Shown: positions 52,538 through 62,198, counted from the stretch's first letter. The stretch: 64,000 bases of DNA from an uncultured SAR86 cluster bacterium (GCA_902594545.1 CACJMO010000001.1:85112-149111), one strand, 5' to 3'. Numbers and translations: made by a program. Notes: a model not told the origin generated them from the letters alone.

Positions 52538-54632
52538 TATTATAAGTAATCGTTAGACCAAGATTTCTAGGGTCGCCATGTCTCTCATATAGCGTGTCTT
52601 CAAAATTTGGTGGCTCATTACCAAAGTAAAAACCTCTTACTGAGTAATACTCATCAAATATATTTCTTATCCAGAAGTTATAAGTGATCTTTTGGTTTTG
52701 GTATATCAGGTTTAAATTTGTGAGGACGTAGGAATCAGACTCATTGTCATGAGAATCTGAATAATAGAAGCTATTTTTACCGTTTATATCTAAAAGAAGT
52801 TCTAACTGATCAGTAAATTTCCAGTTTATACCTCCAGCAAAACTGTAAGAAGGAGCATGTGCTTGCTCTCTTCCTTCCAAATCTTTTCGAGATTCGTAAT
52901 TTCTAATTTCAGTTTTTAAAATACCTATGTCGATATAGGCATCCAAAGCTTCTGTTAATTCTGTTTTTAAACTAAATTCCGCCCCATAGTTTTTTCCTTC
53001 TGCGGCATTTTTAGTTAAATACAAAAAAGTATTGGGATCTTGTGGGTCTACTTGAGTGGATATAAGTACTTGCTGATCTTTACGATCTGAGTAAAAGAAG
53101 ACTAAATCAAAGAATGTATCAAAGTTTGTCAGATATTTATTGAATCCAATTTCATAGTTAATTAATGTCTCTGGATCATAATTAATACTATTTGAAAATT
53201 TAGAGTCATTAAAACCAGTTCCCAGATTAAAGCCACCTTGCTTATATCCCTTTGCAATACTTAAAAAATATGTTGTAGCACTGTCAGGATTATTAATATA
53301 TGAAATCTTGCCTCCATTCATATTGTTAGAAGGATTAAAGGACTCGCTATTTGAATCCAGATAATCAGCTTTCCAATCCTCCCATCGATATCCAAAAGAT
53401 AGCTTGCTTTTGTTACTAAACAAATAGTCTAGGTTGCCAAACAAAGATTTGCTTTTCGAAGAGAAGTCACTTGAAAAAAATGAAGAGCTATAAAACGTTT
53501 CATATCCATCGAAAGGATCTCCATAAGCCCCATCATCTGACTTGCTATTATCCTCATCAATTTCAAAAATAGAGATACCTGCAATCCATTCAAATACACT
53601 ATTGGTCACGTTTGAATTATTTGATAGGAGGCGCAATTCCATATTTGAGGTTTTTCTATTTCTTAAAGTTTCAGAAAAATAATCATATATGTAGGGTTGA
53701 TGGGATAGCGGATTGCCCCAATCTGCATCATAGCTAAAAATAATATCGCTATCTGTTCTTGAATATAGAAGTTGTAATTCACCAAAAGTTAAACTATTTA
53801 AATATTTGAGGCCATAAGCATTGGAATCTTGAGCGTCCATACCTGGGCGATCAGAAAGGGTGTTTAAAGAATTATCGATGGTCCAAATATCTGCAGGGTC
53901 ATCGAAATCATGGCCAAAATGTACAAAATTCAATTCAGATTTTTTGTTAGGCTCCCATTTTAGTTTCAATCTGTACGATTGCTCATCCTTTCTAGAAGTA
54001 TCGGATTTATTTAGATACAAGTTGTTCCTAAATCCATCTACATTCTCTTTCTTGACACTTAGTCTGTATTTTAAGTTATCGCTGACTGGAACATTTATCA
54101 CTCCGCCCAGATCTTTCCTTCCATAGTCTCCGATAGTTAAATTTGCTTCTGCTTGATATTTATCCACAGGATCATTTGTTTTAATGTAAATCATTCCTGC
54201 CAAAGAATTAGCTCCCATCCTTGCTCCTTGGGGACCTCTGTAGACTTCTACTTGCTGAATATCATAAGAAGAGGCAATCCCACCTTGACCAGAGAAATCA
54301 ATATCATCAATTAAGAATCCAACTGAAGAATTTGGGGTTCCCTCATATCCTGAACGCTCCCCGATACCTCTAATTTGAAAGTATCTAGGTCTGGAATCGC
54401 TTGCCGCAAAGTTGAGATTAGGGATGGAATAAGTTAAGTCTTCAAAATGTTTAATTTTTCTTTTTTCTAAAAAATTTTCGTTAAAAACTTCAAGACTGGA
54501 TTCTTTCCTGGTCTGCTCAATTTCTCTCCAATCGCCTGAAACAATGATTTCATCCAATGTCTCGGACAGCAAGACTGTTTGGTAGAAAAGAAAAAATAGA
54601 GATAAAAAATATTTGTATAAATTTGATGCCAT
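52530..54632 (-). CDS. TonB-dependent receptor, probably thiamine/thiamine-precursor uptake
   Basis: Plug and barrel motifs (IRGIGERSGYEGTPNSSVGFLIDDIDFSGQGG...YRGPQGARMGANSLAGMIYIKT); preceded by TPP riboswitch. Confidence 0.9.
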   Translation of the reverse strand: MASNLYKYFLSLFFLFYQTVLLSETLDEIIVSGDWREIEQTRKESSLEVFNENFLEKRKIKHFEDLTYSIPNLNFAASDSRPRYFQIRGIGERSGYEGTPNSSVGFLIDDIDFSGQGGIASSYDIQQVEVYRGPQGARMGANSLAGMIYIKTNDPVDKYQAEANLTIGDYGRKDLGGVINVPVSDNLKYRLSVKKENVDGFRNNLYLNKSDTSRKDEQSYRLKLKWEPNKKSELNFVHFGHDFDDPADIWTIDNSLNTLSDRPGMDAQDSNAYGLKYLNSLTFGELQLLYSRTDSDIIFSYDADWGNPLSHQPYIYDYFSETLRNRKTSNMELRLLSNNSNVTNSVFEWIAGISIFEIDEDNSKSDDGAYGDPFDGYETFYSSSFFSSDFSSKSKSLFGNLDYLFSNKSKLSFGYRWEDWKADYLDSNSESFNPSNNMNGGKISYINNPDSATTYFLSIAKGYKQGGFNLGTGFNDSKFSNSINYDPETLINYEIGFNKYLTNFDTFFDLVFFYSDRKDQQVLISTQVDPQDPNTFLYLTKNAAEGKNYGAEFSLKTELTEALDAYIDIGILKTEIRNYESRKDLEGREQAHAPSYSFAGGINWKFTDQLELLLDINGKNSFYYSDSHDNESDSYVLTNLNLIYQNQKITYNFWIRNIFDEYYSVRGFYFGNEPPNFEDTLYERHGDPRNLGLTITYNIE

Positions 54633-54706
54633 GTAATTCCTCCGCCATTATTGTATGGATCAGGTTCAAAGGGTTTAATTCTCAGGACTCGTCCTCCCCT
54701 TTACAC
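54633..54706 (-). ncRNA. TPP riboswitch (thi box)
   Basis: Minus strand GTGTAAAGGGGAGGACGAGTCCTGAGAATTAAACCCTTTGAACCTGATCCATACAATAATGGCGGAGGAATTAC-ATG: contains CTGAGA, ACCCTTTGAACCTGAT and terminal CGGAGGA core motifs. Confidence 0.93.
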
Positions 54707-54751
54707 TTGTACTATGAATGATAGCTAGGATTTTTAAATCTTCAACTATAT

Positions 54752-55669
54752 TTAAATGGGATCAACTATATTTGGAAGGTTTTTAACTATAAAGTTTCCC
54801 AAGATCTTCAAATCAGATTCTTTTGAAAAATCTTTCCTATACGCCATTGATATATTTCTATATGCAGTGTCTATCTCTAGTTTCCTTACAATCAATCCTT
54901 GAGAATTTACCCTGCCCTCATAGGTGGCTAAAGCAGGTACGAGAGTTGAACCTTGGCCCTTTGCAACAAATTGAAGAATGGTTTCAAGACTACCTGCATG
55001 CAACCACTGCATGGGGTTGTCAGAGTCATTAGATTTAATGCCGCATACAGATTTAACCTGATCAGATAAACAGTGCTCTTCAGGCAAGAGAAGAAGATCC
55101 AATCTTTGCAGTTGTTTTACAGTAATGTTATCGACACCGTATATTTTATGGTTGGCTGGATGTGCTAACCAAAAAGGCTCTTTGAATAATTTGAGTTCTT
55201 TCAAGTTTTTTTCTTTTTTTATGGAAGTAGCCAATAGAGCAGCATCTATTTTTCCTGACTCTAGCTCCTCGAGAAGTTCATTAGTTGTTGCCTCAAACAA
55301 CACAAGATCAAGATTTGGAAAAGATTCTTTTAACGGAAGCAGAATGATAGGTAAAAGATAAGGGCTTAGTGTATGAATGGCCCCGAGGGTTAATCTGCCC
55401 ATTAGAGGTTCCTTAAATCTATGGGCAATTTTTTGAATTTCTGAAATATTTTCTAGTGTTTTTTTGGCTACATCTAATATCAACTTACCTTCCTGAGTGA
55501 TTGATACTTTTCTATTGGTTCTTTCAAATAAGCTTAACTCTAATTCCTCCTCAAGTTTGCTAATTTGATTGCTGAGTGTTGGTTGGGTAACAAAACACTC
55601 TCTGGCAGCTTTACTAAAGTTTTTATGTTTAGCCAGGCTGATAAAATATTGAAGATCCTTTAGATTCAT
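54752..55669 (-). CDS. oxyR: Hydrogen-peroxide-sensing LysR-family regulator OxyR
   Basis: LysR HTH; redox Cys pair EHCLSDQVKSVC with the same 9-residue offset as E. coli C199/C208; GSLETILQFVAKGQGSTLVPALA. Confidence 0.88.
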   Translation of the reverse strand: MNLKDLQYFISLAKHKNFSKAARECFVTQPTLSNQISKLEEELELSLFERTNRKVSITQEGKLILDVAKKTLENISEIQKIAHRFKEPLMGRLTLGAIHTLSPYLLPIILLPLKESFPNLDLVLFEATTNELLEELESGKIDAALLATSIKKEKNLKELKLFKEPFWLAHPANHKIYGVDNITVKQLQRLDLLLLPEEHCLSDQVKSVCGIKSNDSDNPMQWLHAGSLETILQFVAKGQGSTLVPALATYEGRVNSQGLIVRKLEIDTAYRNISMAYRKDFSKESDLKILGNFIVKNLPNIVDPI

Positions 55670-55670
55670 T

Positions 55671-55685
55671 ATAGATTTTATCTAT
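55671..55685. promoter_or_regulatory. OxyR-type palindrome
   Basis: ATAGATTTTATCTAT: perfect 6-3-6 palindrome matching ATAGntnnnanCTAT, immediately upstream of the oxyR start codon. Confidence 0.6.
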
Positions 55686-55769
55686 TATTATAATTTAAAT
55701 TAATGATTATACAAATAAATGAAAATCTCATAGTATTCAGTCACCTTAATTAATAGTCGCAACACTTAA

Positions 55770-55784
55770 TGAGAACTGTTATCA
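55770..55784. promoter_or_regulatory. Fur-like box
   Basis: TGAGAAC-T-GTTATCA, 7-1-7 inverted repeat with one mismatch, similar to TGATAAT-n-ATTATCA. Confidence 0.45.
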
Positions 55785-55859
55785 ATTTAATAATGGATTT
55801 CAACAAGAAATAATTGCTAAATTTCAATTAAAATAAATTTTTTTTATAAGGAGAAAACT

Positions 55860-56279
55860 ATGTCAGGTCTTAAAGGAACTAACACAGAACAAAATTTAAA
55901 AGATGCGTTTGCTGGAGAATCTCAAGCAAATAGAAGGTATTTGTATTTCGCAGCTAAAGCTGATGTTGAAGGTCATAATGACGTTGCAGCTGTTTTCAGA
56001 TCTACTGCTGAAGGTGAAACAGGCCATGCTCACGGTCACTTAGAATATCTCGAGGAAACTGGTGATCCCGCAACTGGTCTTCCCATGGGTGAAACTAAAC
56101 TTAACCTCGAGGCTTCTGTAGCTGGAGAAACACACGAATATACCGATATGTACCCTGGTATGGCAAAAACAGCTAGAGAAGAAGGTTTTGACGAAATTGC
56201 AGACTGGTTCGAAACGCTAGCTAAAGCCGAAAGATCACACGCTAATAGATTTTCTAAAGCTTTAGAAGAGTTAGCATAA
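55860..56279 (+). CDS. Rubrerythrin
   Basis: NLKDAFAGESQANRRYLYFAAKAD...ETGHAHGHLEYL...AKAERSHANRF; EXXH motifs. Confidence 0.93.
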   Translation: MSGLKGTNTEQNLKDAFAGESQANRRYLYFAAKADVEGHNDVAAVFRSTAEGETGHAHGHLEYLEETGDPATGLPMGETKLNLEASVAGETHEYTDMYPGMAKTAREEGFDEIADWFETLAKAERSHANRFSKALEELA

Positions 56280-56309
56280 CAACTTATCAAATTTTCCATA
56301 AGGTGCGCT

Positions 56310-57680
56310 ATGCGCACCTTAATGGCTAACTTTATGTCAGATATATTTTCAGACAAAGAAGGAGGTCTAGAAGCCCCTACACGACACCCTTTAAATTGGA
56401 AGGAAGATTCCTTTTGGGATAAGGAAGAATTTCTTAAGGAATCAGAAAGAGTTTACGACGTTTGTCACACATGCCGTAGATGCGTCAGTCTATGCGAATC
56501 CTTTCCTACCCTTTTTGACTTAATTGATGAGTCCGAAACGTTTGAGCTCGACGGTGTGGACAAAAATGATTTCCAAAAAGTTGTCGATGAATGTTACATG
56601 TGCGACTTATGTTACCAAACTAAATGCCCTTATGTTCCTCCACACCCCTGGGCATTAGACTTTCCTCACTTAATGCTAAGAGGAAAAGCCATAGCTTATG
56701 AAGAAAAGAACAAACCCCTAAAGCAAAGAGCTAGAGACAGCCTTCTTACTTCAACAGATAAGCTCGGAAGCCTTATGAAATTGCCTCTAGTAGACATAAC
56801 CTATCAAGCGATTTCTGCAAGCCCCAAAGCAAGAAAGGTTGCTGCAAAAATTACAGGGGTACATGAAGAAGCTCCATGGCCCAAGTTTGGAAAATCAGTG
56901 CAAAAATATGAACCACAGCCCATTGAAACTGTTACCTCAACAGAGAAAACCACAGGAAAAGTTGCCCTATTTGTAGGCTGTTATTGCAGAAACAATGATG
57001 CAGAACTCGCCAATGACCTTCTCAAGGTGCTTGAGCATAACCAAATCGAAGCAAAAATCATGTTAGACGATAAATGCTGTGGCATGCCAAAACTTGATCT
57101 TGGAGACTTGAAATCGGTAGAAGATTTAATGGAACTGAATGTTCCAAAACTCATGCAAGAAATTGAAAATGGATACGACATTATTTCGCTAGTTCCTTCA
57201 TGCGTATTGATGTTCAAGCAAGAACTGCCATTACTTTTTGATGACAAAGAAGAGCTAAAGGTTATTAAACAACATATATTTGACCCTTTCGAATACCTGT
57301 CAGATAGAGAGTCAAAGGGATTACTTAACAAAGATTTTAAAAATTCATTAGGAAAAATTGCATATCAAGTTGCATGCCATCAAAGAGTTCAAAATATAGG
57401 ACCCAAAACAAAAGAACTGTTAGAACTTGTTCCAGAGACAGAAGTGCAAGCTATAGAAAGATGCTCTGGTCATGATGGTACTTATGCCGTCAGAGAAGAA
57501 ACACACAAAAACTCAGTTAAGATTGCCAGACCTGTTTCAAGAAAAGTTGATGAATCAGAACCGGATCATTTAACAAGCGACTGCCCTTTGGCAGCAAAGC
57601 AAATTCAACATGTCTCCAAAAATAAACCAGATTCAGCCCATCCAATTTCACTAATAAAAAAAGCATATGGAGTTGATTAA
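56310..57680 (+). CDS. Heterodisulfide-reductase-like Fe-S protein (rubrerythrin-associated)
   Basis: Two 4Fe-4S type Cys clusters (CHTCRRCVSLCESFP; CYMCDLCYQTKCPYVPP) plus CCG-type cysteines (DKCCGMPKLDLGD). Confidence 0.87.
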   Translation: MRTLMANFMSDIFSDKEGGLEAPTRHPLNWKEDSFWDKEEFLKESERVYDVCHTCRRCVSLCESFPTLFDLIDESETFELDGVDKNDFQKVVDECYMCDLCYQTKCPYVPPHPWALDFPHLMLRGKAIAYEEKNKPLKQRARDSLLTSTDKLGSLMKLPLVDITYQAISASPKARKVAAKITGVHEEAPWPKFGKSVQKYEPQPIETVTSTEKTTGKVALFVGCYCRNNDAELANDLLKVLEHNQIEAKIMLDDKCCGMPKLDLGDLKSVEDLMELNVPKLMQEIENGYDIISLVPSCVLMFKQELPLLFDDKEELKVIKQHIFDPFEYLSDRESKGLLNKDFKNSLGKIAYQVACHQRVQNIGPKTKELLELVPETEVQAIERCSGHDGTYAVREETHKNSVKIARPVSRKVDESEPDHLTSDCPLAAKQIQHVSKNKPDSAHPISLIKKAYGVD

Positions 57681-58265
57681 ATGACTAATTTAAATAAAAC
57701 AGACCTTCTTTCATTGGAAGAATACAGCGCCAACAGAGAGGACCTAAGAGCCGAAGTGCTGAAGATAAAGAAAGATAGACTTATCCAAATTGGAGAAAAT
57801 ATTAGCCTACTTTTTGAGAGCCTTGAAACAATAAAGTATCAAGTTCAGGAAATGCTAAGAATTGAAAAAATTTTTGAACCCGAGGGGATAGAAGAAGAGT
57901 TGTCTGCCTACAATCCTCTCATACCAGATGGATCTAATCTCAAAGCAACTATGTTAATAGAATATCCAGATAAAGTAGTGAGAGCGGAAAAACTTCGAGA
58001 TCTGCATCTTGTCGAAGATAAGGTCTGGTTACAAATAGGAGAAAATGAAAGAGTTTTTGCCATTGCTGACGAAGATTTAGAAAGATCCAATGAGGAAAAG
58101 ACCTCGGCAGTCCACTTCCTGAGATTTGAATTCACTCAAACTATGATAGAAGATTTCAAGGCTACTAAGATGCTTTATGCCGGAATTGATCACCCTAATT
58201 ACAACATCAAAACCAAAGAAATTTCTCTAGCTACTGTAAATAGCCTGGCAGCTGACTTTGAATAA
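57681..58265 (+). CDS. DUF3501 family protein
   Basis: EYSANREDLRAEVLKIKKDRLIQIGENISLLFES...conserved rubrerythrin/Fe-S/DUF3501 order. Confidence 0.82.
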   Translation: MTNLNKTDLLSLEEYSANREDLRAEVLKIKKDRLIQIGENISLLFESLETIKYQVQEMLRIEKIFEPEGIEEELSAYNPLIPDGSNLKATMLIEYPDKVVRAEKLRDLHLVEDKVWLQIGENERVFAIADEDLERSNEEKTSAVHFLRFEFTQTMIEDFKATKMLYAGIDHPNYNIKTKEISLATVNSLAADFE

Positions 58266-58298
58266 GAGACAACGCTGTCATCAATCGCAAATTTTTGA

Positions 58299-58304
58299 TA
58301 TAAT
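58299..58304 (+). promoter_or_regulatory. Sigma70 -10 element (TATAAT) 6 nt before ATG, candidate leaderless promoter
   Basis: CTGTCA-N18-TATAAT-TTACAT-ATG. Confidence 0.5.
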
Positions 58305-58310
58305 TTACAT

Positions 58311-58580
58311 ATGAAATTAAAAGAATTAAAGAAATTGATAGAAGGTTGTCATCCTGAAGACCTTAATAACGAAATAGAGGCAATTGTTATCTCTAAAAAA
58401 AATAAAATATTCAAATCTGACAGCGTTAGGCTGGATACTGATTCTGGAAGAATAATAATAGCTACTCAAGATTCTGAGCAATTTAAGCTCAATAAAGACA
58501 ATGCAGATAAGGAAATGGAATTCGCAAGAAAAATGCTATCCATAAAGTCAGGAAAGACAGACAAAAGCCTAAGACCTTAA
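58311..58580 (+). CDS. Hypothetical protein, 89 aa
   Basis: ORF with its own promoter-like sequence. Confidence 0.6.
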   Translation: MKLKELKKLIEGCHPEDLNNEIEAIVISKKNKIFKSDSVRLDTDSGRIIIATQDSEQFKLNKDNADKEMEFARKMLSIKSGKTDKSLRP

Positions 58581-59788
58581 TCTAGATACTTACTCAGTTC
58601 ATCCTTGGCAATGGTTCTTAAGTGAACCTCGTCTGGACCATCACCAATACGTAAGTATCGAATGGAGCTATACAAACTTGCTAAGGGAGTGTCTTGCGAA
58701 ACGCCAGCTCCTCCATGTATCTGAACTGCCCTTTCGATGACTCTCACAGCCATACTAGGAACTTCTACTTTTGGCTGAGCTATCTCGCTTTTAGCCTCTT
58801 TATTGCCGACAGTATCCATCATGTAAGCTGCTTTTAAAGTTAAAAGCCTACACATCTCTATTTCATTTCTACATTTAGCAATTACGTCGTAGTTCCCGCC
58901 CAATTCTGCAATAGCCTTACCAAATGCTTTTCGAGTTGTAGCTCTCTTACAGAGCAATTCCAATGCAAGCTCTGCTGCTCCAATAATTTTCATACAATGA
59001 TGGATTCGACCTGGGCCTAATCTACCCTGCGCTATCTCGAAACCTCTGCCTTCGCCTAAAATCATATTTTCTTCAGGAACTCTCACGTTATTAAAAACTA
59101 AGTGAGCATGACCATTTGGAGCATGATCAGATCCATAAACAGTTAACATTCTTTTCAAAGTTATACCTGGTGTGTTTTTTGGAATAATGATCTGAGACTG
59201 TCTTTGATGTTTAGGAGCATCTGGATTAGACACTCCCATAAAAATCATAAAATCACAATCAGGTCGCCCATAGCCCGATGTCCACCATTTTTCTCCATTA
59301 ACAACATATTCATCTCCCTCTTTTATTATGGTGCTGGAGATATTGGTAGCGTCCGAAGATGCGACATTAGGTTCTGTCATAGCAAAAGCAGATCTAATTT
59401 CTCCGTTTAAAAGAGGAGCAAGCCAACGATCTTTTTGATATTCACTTCCATATTTATCTAAAACTTCCATATTGCCTGCATCAGGTGCAGATGAATTAAA
59501 TACTTCTGAGGTCCATCCAACTCCCATCATCTCAGCAAGTGGAGCAAATTCGAGATTGGTCAATCCATAACCGAGCTCTCCAGTAAGAGAAAAATTCCAA
59601 AGCCCTTGATCTTTAGCCTCTTTTTTTAGTTCATAGAGAACTTGTGGAACCTGCCAAGGATTGCCAGATTCCCTGAATGCTTCCATAGAATCTGAGTATT
59701 CTTTTTCTCTGGGCTTAACTCTATCTTCGATAAAGTTTGAAACTAGAGATATGAGTTCTTTTGTTTTTTTAGAGTGTTCAAAGTTCAT
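58577..59788 (-). CDS. Acyl-CoA dehydrogenase
   Basis: [15 protein letters not shown]...[21 protein letters not shown]...[22 protein letters not shown]. Confidence 0.93.
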   Translation of the reverse strand: MNFEHSKKTKELISLVSNFIEDRVKPREKEYSDSMEAFRESGNPWQVPQVLYELKKEAKDQGLWNFSLTGELGYGLTNLEFAPLAEMMGVGWTSEVFNSSAPDAGNMEVLDKYGSEYQKDRWLAPLLNGEIRSAFAMTEPNVASSDATNISSTIIKEGDEYVVNGEKWWTSGYGRPDCDFMIFMGVSNPDAPKHQRQSQIIIPKNTPGITLKRMLTVYGSDHAPNGHAHLVFNNVRVPEENMILGEGRGFEIAQGRLGPGRIHHCMKIIGAAELALELLCKRATTRKAFGKAIAELGGNYDVIAKCRNEIEMCRLLTLKAAYMMDTVGNKEAKSEIAQPKVEVPSMAVRVIERAVQIHGGAGVSQDTPLASLYSSIRYLRIGDGPDEVHLRTIAKDELSKYLD

Positions 59789-59851
59789 AATAATTTAAAA
59801 GCATATTAGAAAAAAAATGATAACATCAATTAAATATTTGGAGAGAATACT

Positions 59852-61252
59852 ATGGATTTTAGAGATATTTCGTTGGAAGAATTAGTTGGCAACGTTAAGT
59901 CTAAAAAGATTTCTGCTACAGAAGTTACACAATCTGCAATAGATAATATTGAGAAGTTAGATCATGAGATAAATGCATTCTGCTCTACTAACCATGAAGA
60001 CGCTCTAGCCCAAGCTGAAAGCTTAGATGCAAGGATACAAAACGGAGAAGATGTTGGAAAACTAGCTGGAATACCCATTGGTGTGAAAGACCTAGAAGAT
60101 GCAAAAGGATTCATAACAGCCTTTGGGTCAGAGCTTCATGTAAATGATGCCCCTGCGAAGGAAGACTCTATCTTAGTTAGAAGGATGCGCGATGAAGGAT
60201 GCATAGTTCTTGGCAAGACAAATACACCTGAATTTGGCCATAAAGGTAAGACTGATAATGGACCTTTCGGAGCAACAAAGAATCCTTGGAATTTGGAATT
60301 TTCACCTGGAGGATCCTCCGGCGGGACTTCTGCAGCCTTAGCTTCAGGAATGATACCTTTAGGAACTGGGTCTGATGGTGGTGGTTCTATAAGAATACCT
60401 GCAGCGTTAGGTGGCTTAGCAGGCATAAAAACTTCACAAGGAAGAATACCAATTGGAGGAGATACACCTCCTGGATCAGGCTTATTGACAGTAAAAGGTC
60501 CTATGGCCAACACAACTAAAGATAATGCCTTAGCTTTAGATGCTACCGTAGGGCCTCACCCTACAGACATTTTTTCACTTGAAGGTGAAAACCTAAATTG
60601 GTTTTCTCAATTAACTGGGGAGCTTCCTAAATCAGCAATTTGGTCTCCAACTATGGGATTCTCGACTGTGGATAAAGAAGTTATGGAGCAATGTGAAATA
60701 GCAATTAATAAGTTGGCTGATGCTGGAGTAGAGATAATCGAAAAAGAAACAATATGGAGTGAGAACCCTGTAGAGGCGTGGATGGTGTTTTGGGCATCAG
60801 CATGTGCTAGAAGACAGCAGCATTTAATAGGTACAGAAGATTTTGAAAAGATTGATCCTCTGTTGAGGCTTTTTATAGAAATGGGAACAACCATGGATGG
60901 AGCATCTTATGCTATTTCTGTTGATTCGTGTCATAAACTAGGCTTTCAACTGCAGCAATTCTTTAATGAATCACCTCTGATCATAACGCCTGCCACTTGC
61001 GGTCAAGCACCTAAATTAGAAGGAGATGGATTTGTAAATGGGGAAGAGACACCATCTTGGGTTGATTTTACAATGGGCATAAATATGACCAGAAATCCTG
61101 CTGGCGTCATTCCAATATCACTCCTTAGTTCGGGCCTACCAGCATCTCTTCAAATAATTGGAGGCCAAAGAAAAGATATAGATGTCTTAAAAGCAATGTA
61201 TGCATTTGAAAGGGTAATAAATTTCTCAGAAAGAGCTCAGAACCATGCATGA
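59852..61252 (+). CDS. Amidase (amidase signature family)
   Basis: GIPIGVKDLEDAKG and PGGSSGGTSAALASGMIPLGTGSDGGGSIRIPAALGGLAGIKTS catalytic Ser-Ser-Lys signature. Confidence 0.94.
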   Translation: MDFRDISLEELVGNVKSKKISATEVTQSAIDNIEKLDHEINAFCSTNHEDALAQAESLDARIQNGEDVGKLAGIPIGVKDLEDAKGFITAFGSELHVNDAPAKEDSILVRRMRDEGCIVLGKTNTPEFGHKGKTDNGPFGATKNPWNLEFSPGGSSGGTSAALASGMIPLGTGSDGGGSIRIPAALGGLAGIKTSQGRIPIGGDTPPGSGLLTVKGPMANTTKDNALALDATVGPHPTDIFSLEGENLNWFSQLTGELPKSAIWSPTMGFSTVDKEVMEQCEIAINKLADAGVEIIEKETIWSENPVEAWMVFWASACARRQQHLIGTEDFEKIDPLLRLFIEMGTTMDGASYAISVDSCHKLGFQLQQFFNESPLIITPATCGQAPKLEGDGFVNGEETPSWVDFTMGINMTRNPAGVIPISLLSSGLPASLQIIGGQRKDIDVLKAMYAFERVINFSERAQNHA

Positions 61253-62198
61253 TCCAAATGTACCTCTTATAGATCTTGAAAATGCCTTCAATGATGAAAG
61301 CCAGCTCAAACTTTTGGATTCGGCATGCAGAGATCATGGTTTCTTTCTCCTAAAAAATCATGGGATGCAACAAGAAATAGACAAGATGTGGTCTATGTCT
61401 GAGTGGTTTTTTTCTCAAGAGAGAGCTGAAAAACTCAAATTGTTGCGTTCCGAAGAAATACCGCTTGGTTACTACGATAGGGAACTTACAAAACAAAAGA
61501 GAGACTTGAAAGAGGTTTTTGATTTTATGGAAACAAGACAAGAAGATGATATTAATCAATGGCCAAAAGAAAAAGAGTTCAAAGAGGCTATGGAGACCTT
61601 CTTTAATAAATCATCGAATGTTGCAGAAAAGACACTACAGCTGGTTCTTGTTTGTCTAGGACTAGACAAAAATAAATACATATTTGGAGACTCTAGAACA
61701 AGCAATGCGAGATTAAATTTCTACCCTGTAGAAGATCCGCTTTCAATTGAAGAAAAAAATCAAGCAAATGATCTAGGAGATATGGCCCTTCATCATCACA
61801 CGGACCCAGGTATTCTTACACTGCTTCTTCAAGATATGACGGGCGGCCTTCAAGCAAAGTCAAAGAAATTTGGCTGGATCGATATTGTCCCCGAAAAAGA
61901 CACTATTGTTGTAAATCTTGGAGATGCGATGCAAGTGTGGACTAATGATAACTACATTGCAGCGGTCCACAGAGTATTGAAAAGAACATCTGAAGCAAGA
62001 TTTAGTACTCCTTACTTTTACAACCCACAAAGAGATTCCTTAATAGAGCCATTGCAAGAATTATCACTTTCTAAACCTAACTACAGATCTTTCACTTGGA
62101 AAGAGTATATACAAGGAAGAATAGATGATAACTATAAGGATCTAGGTCAAGACGACATTCAAATCTCTAAATTCAAAATCAATCATCATCCAGCATAG
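61245..62198 (+). CDS. 2-oxoglutarate/Fe(II)-dependent oxygenase, isopenicillin N synthase family
   Basis: VPLIDLENAF...GFFLLKNHGM...HHHTDPGILTLLLQD...GDAMQVWTNDNYIAAVHRVL....RFSTPYFYNP. Confidence 0.92.
   Translation: MHDPNVPLIDLENAFNDESQLKLLDSACRDHGFFLLKNHGMQQEIDKMWSMSEWFFSQERAEKLKLLRSEEIPLGYYDRELTKQKRDLKEVFDFMETRQEDDINQWPKEKEFKEAMETFFNKSSNVAEKTLQLVLVCLGLDKNKYIFGDSRTSNARLNFYPVEDPLSIEEKNQANDLGDMALHHHTDPGILTLLLQDMTGGLQAKSKKFGWIDIVPEKDTIVVNLGDAMQVWTNDNYIAAVHRVLKRTSEARFSTPYFYNPQRDSLIEPLQELSLSKPNYRSFTWKEYIQGRIDDNYKDLGQDDIQISKFKINHHPA

Noticed and set aside
60136-60513. 125-aa minus ORF rich in Pro
   Set aside because: Antisense of the Gly-rich amidase signature; typical shadow ORF.
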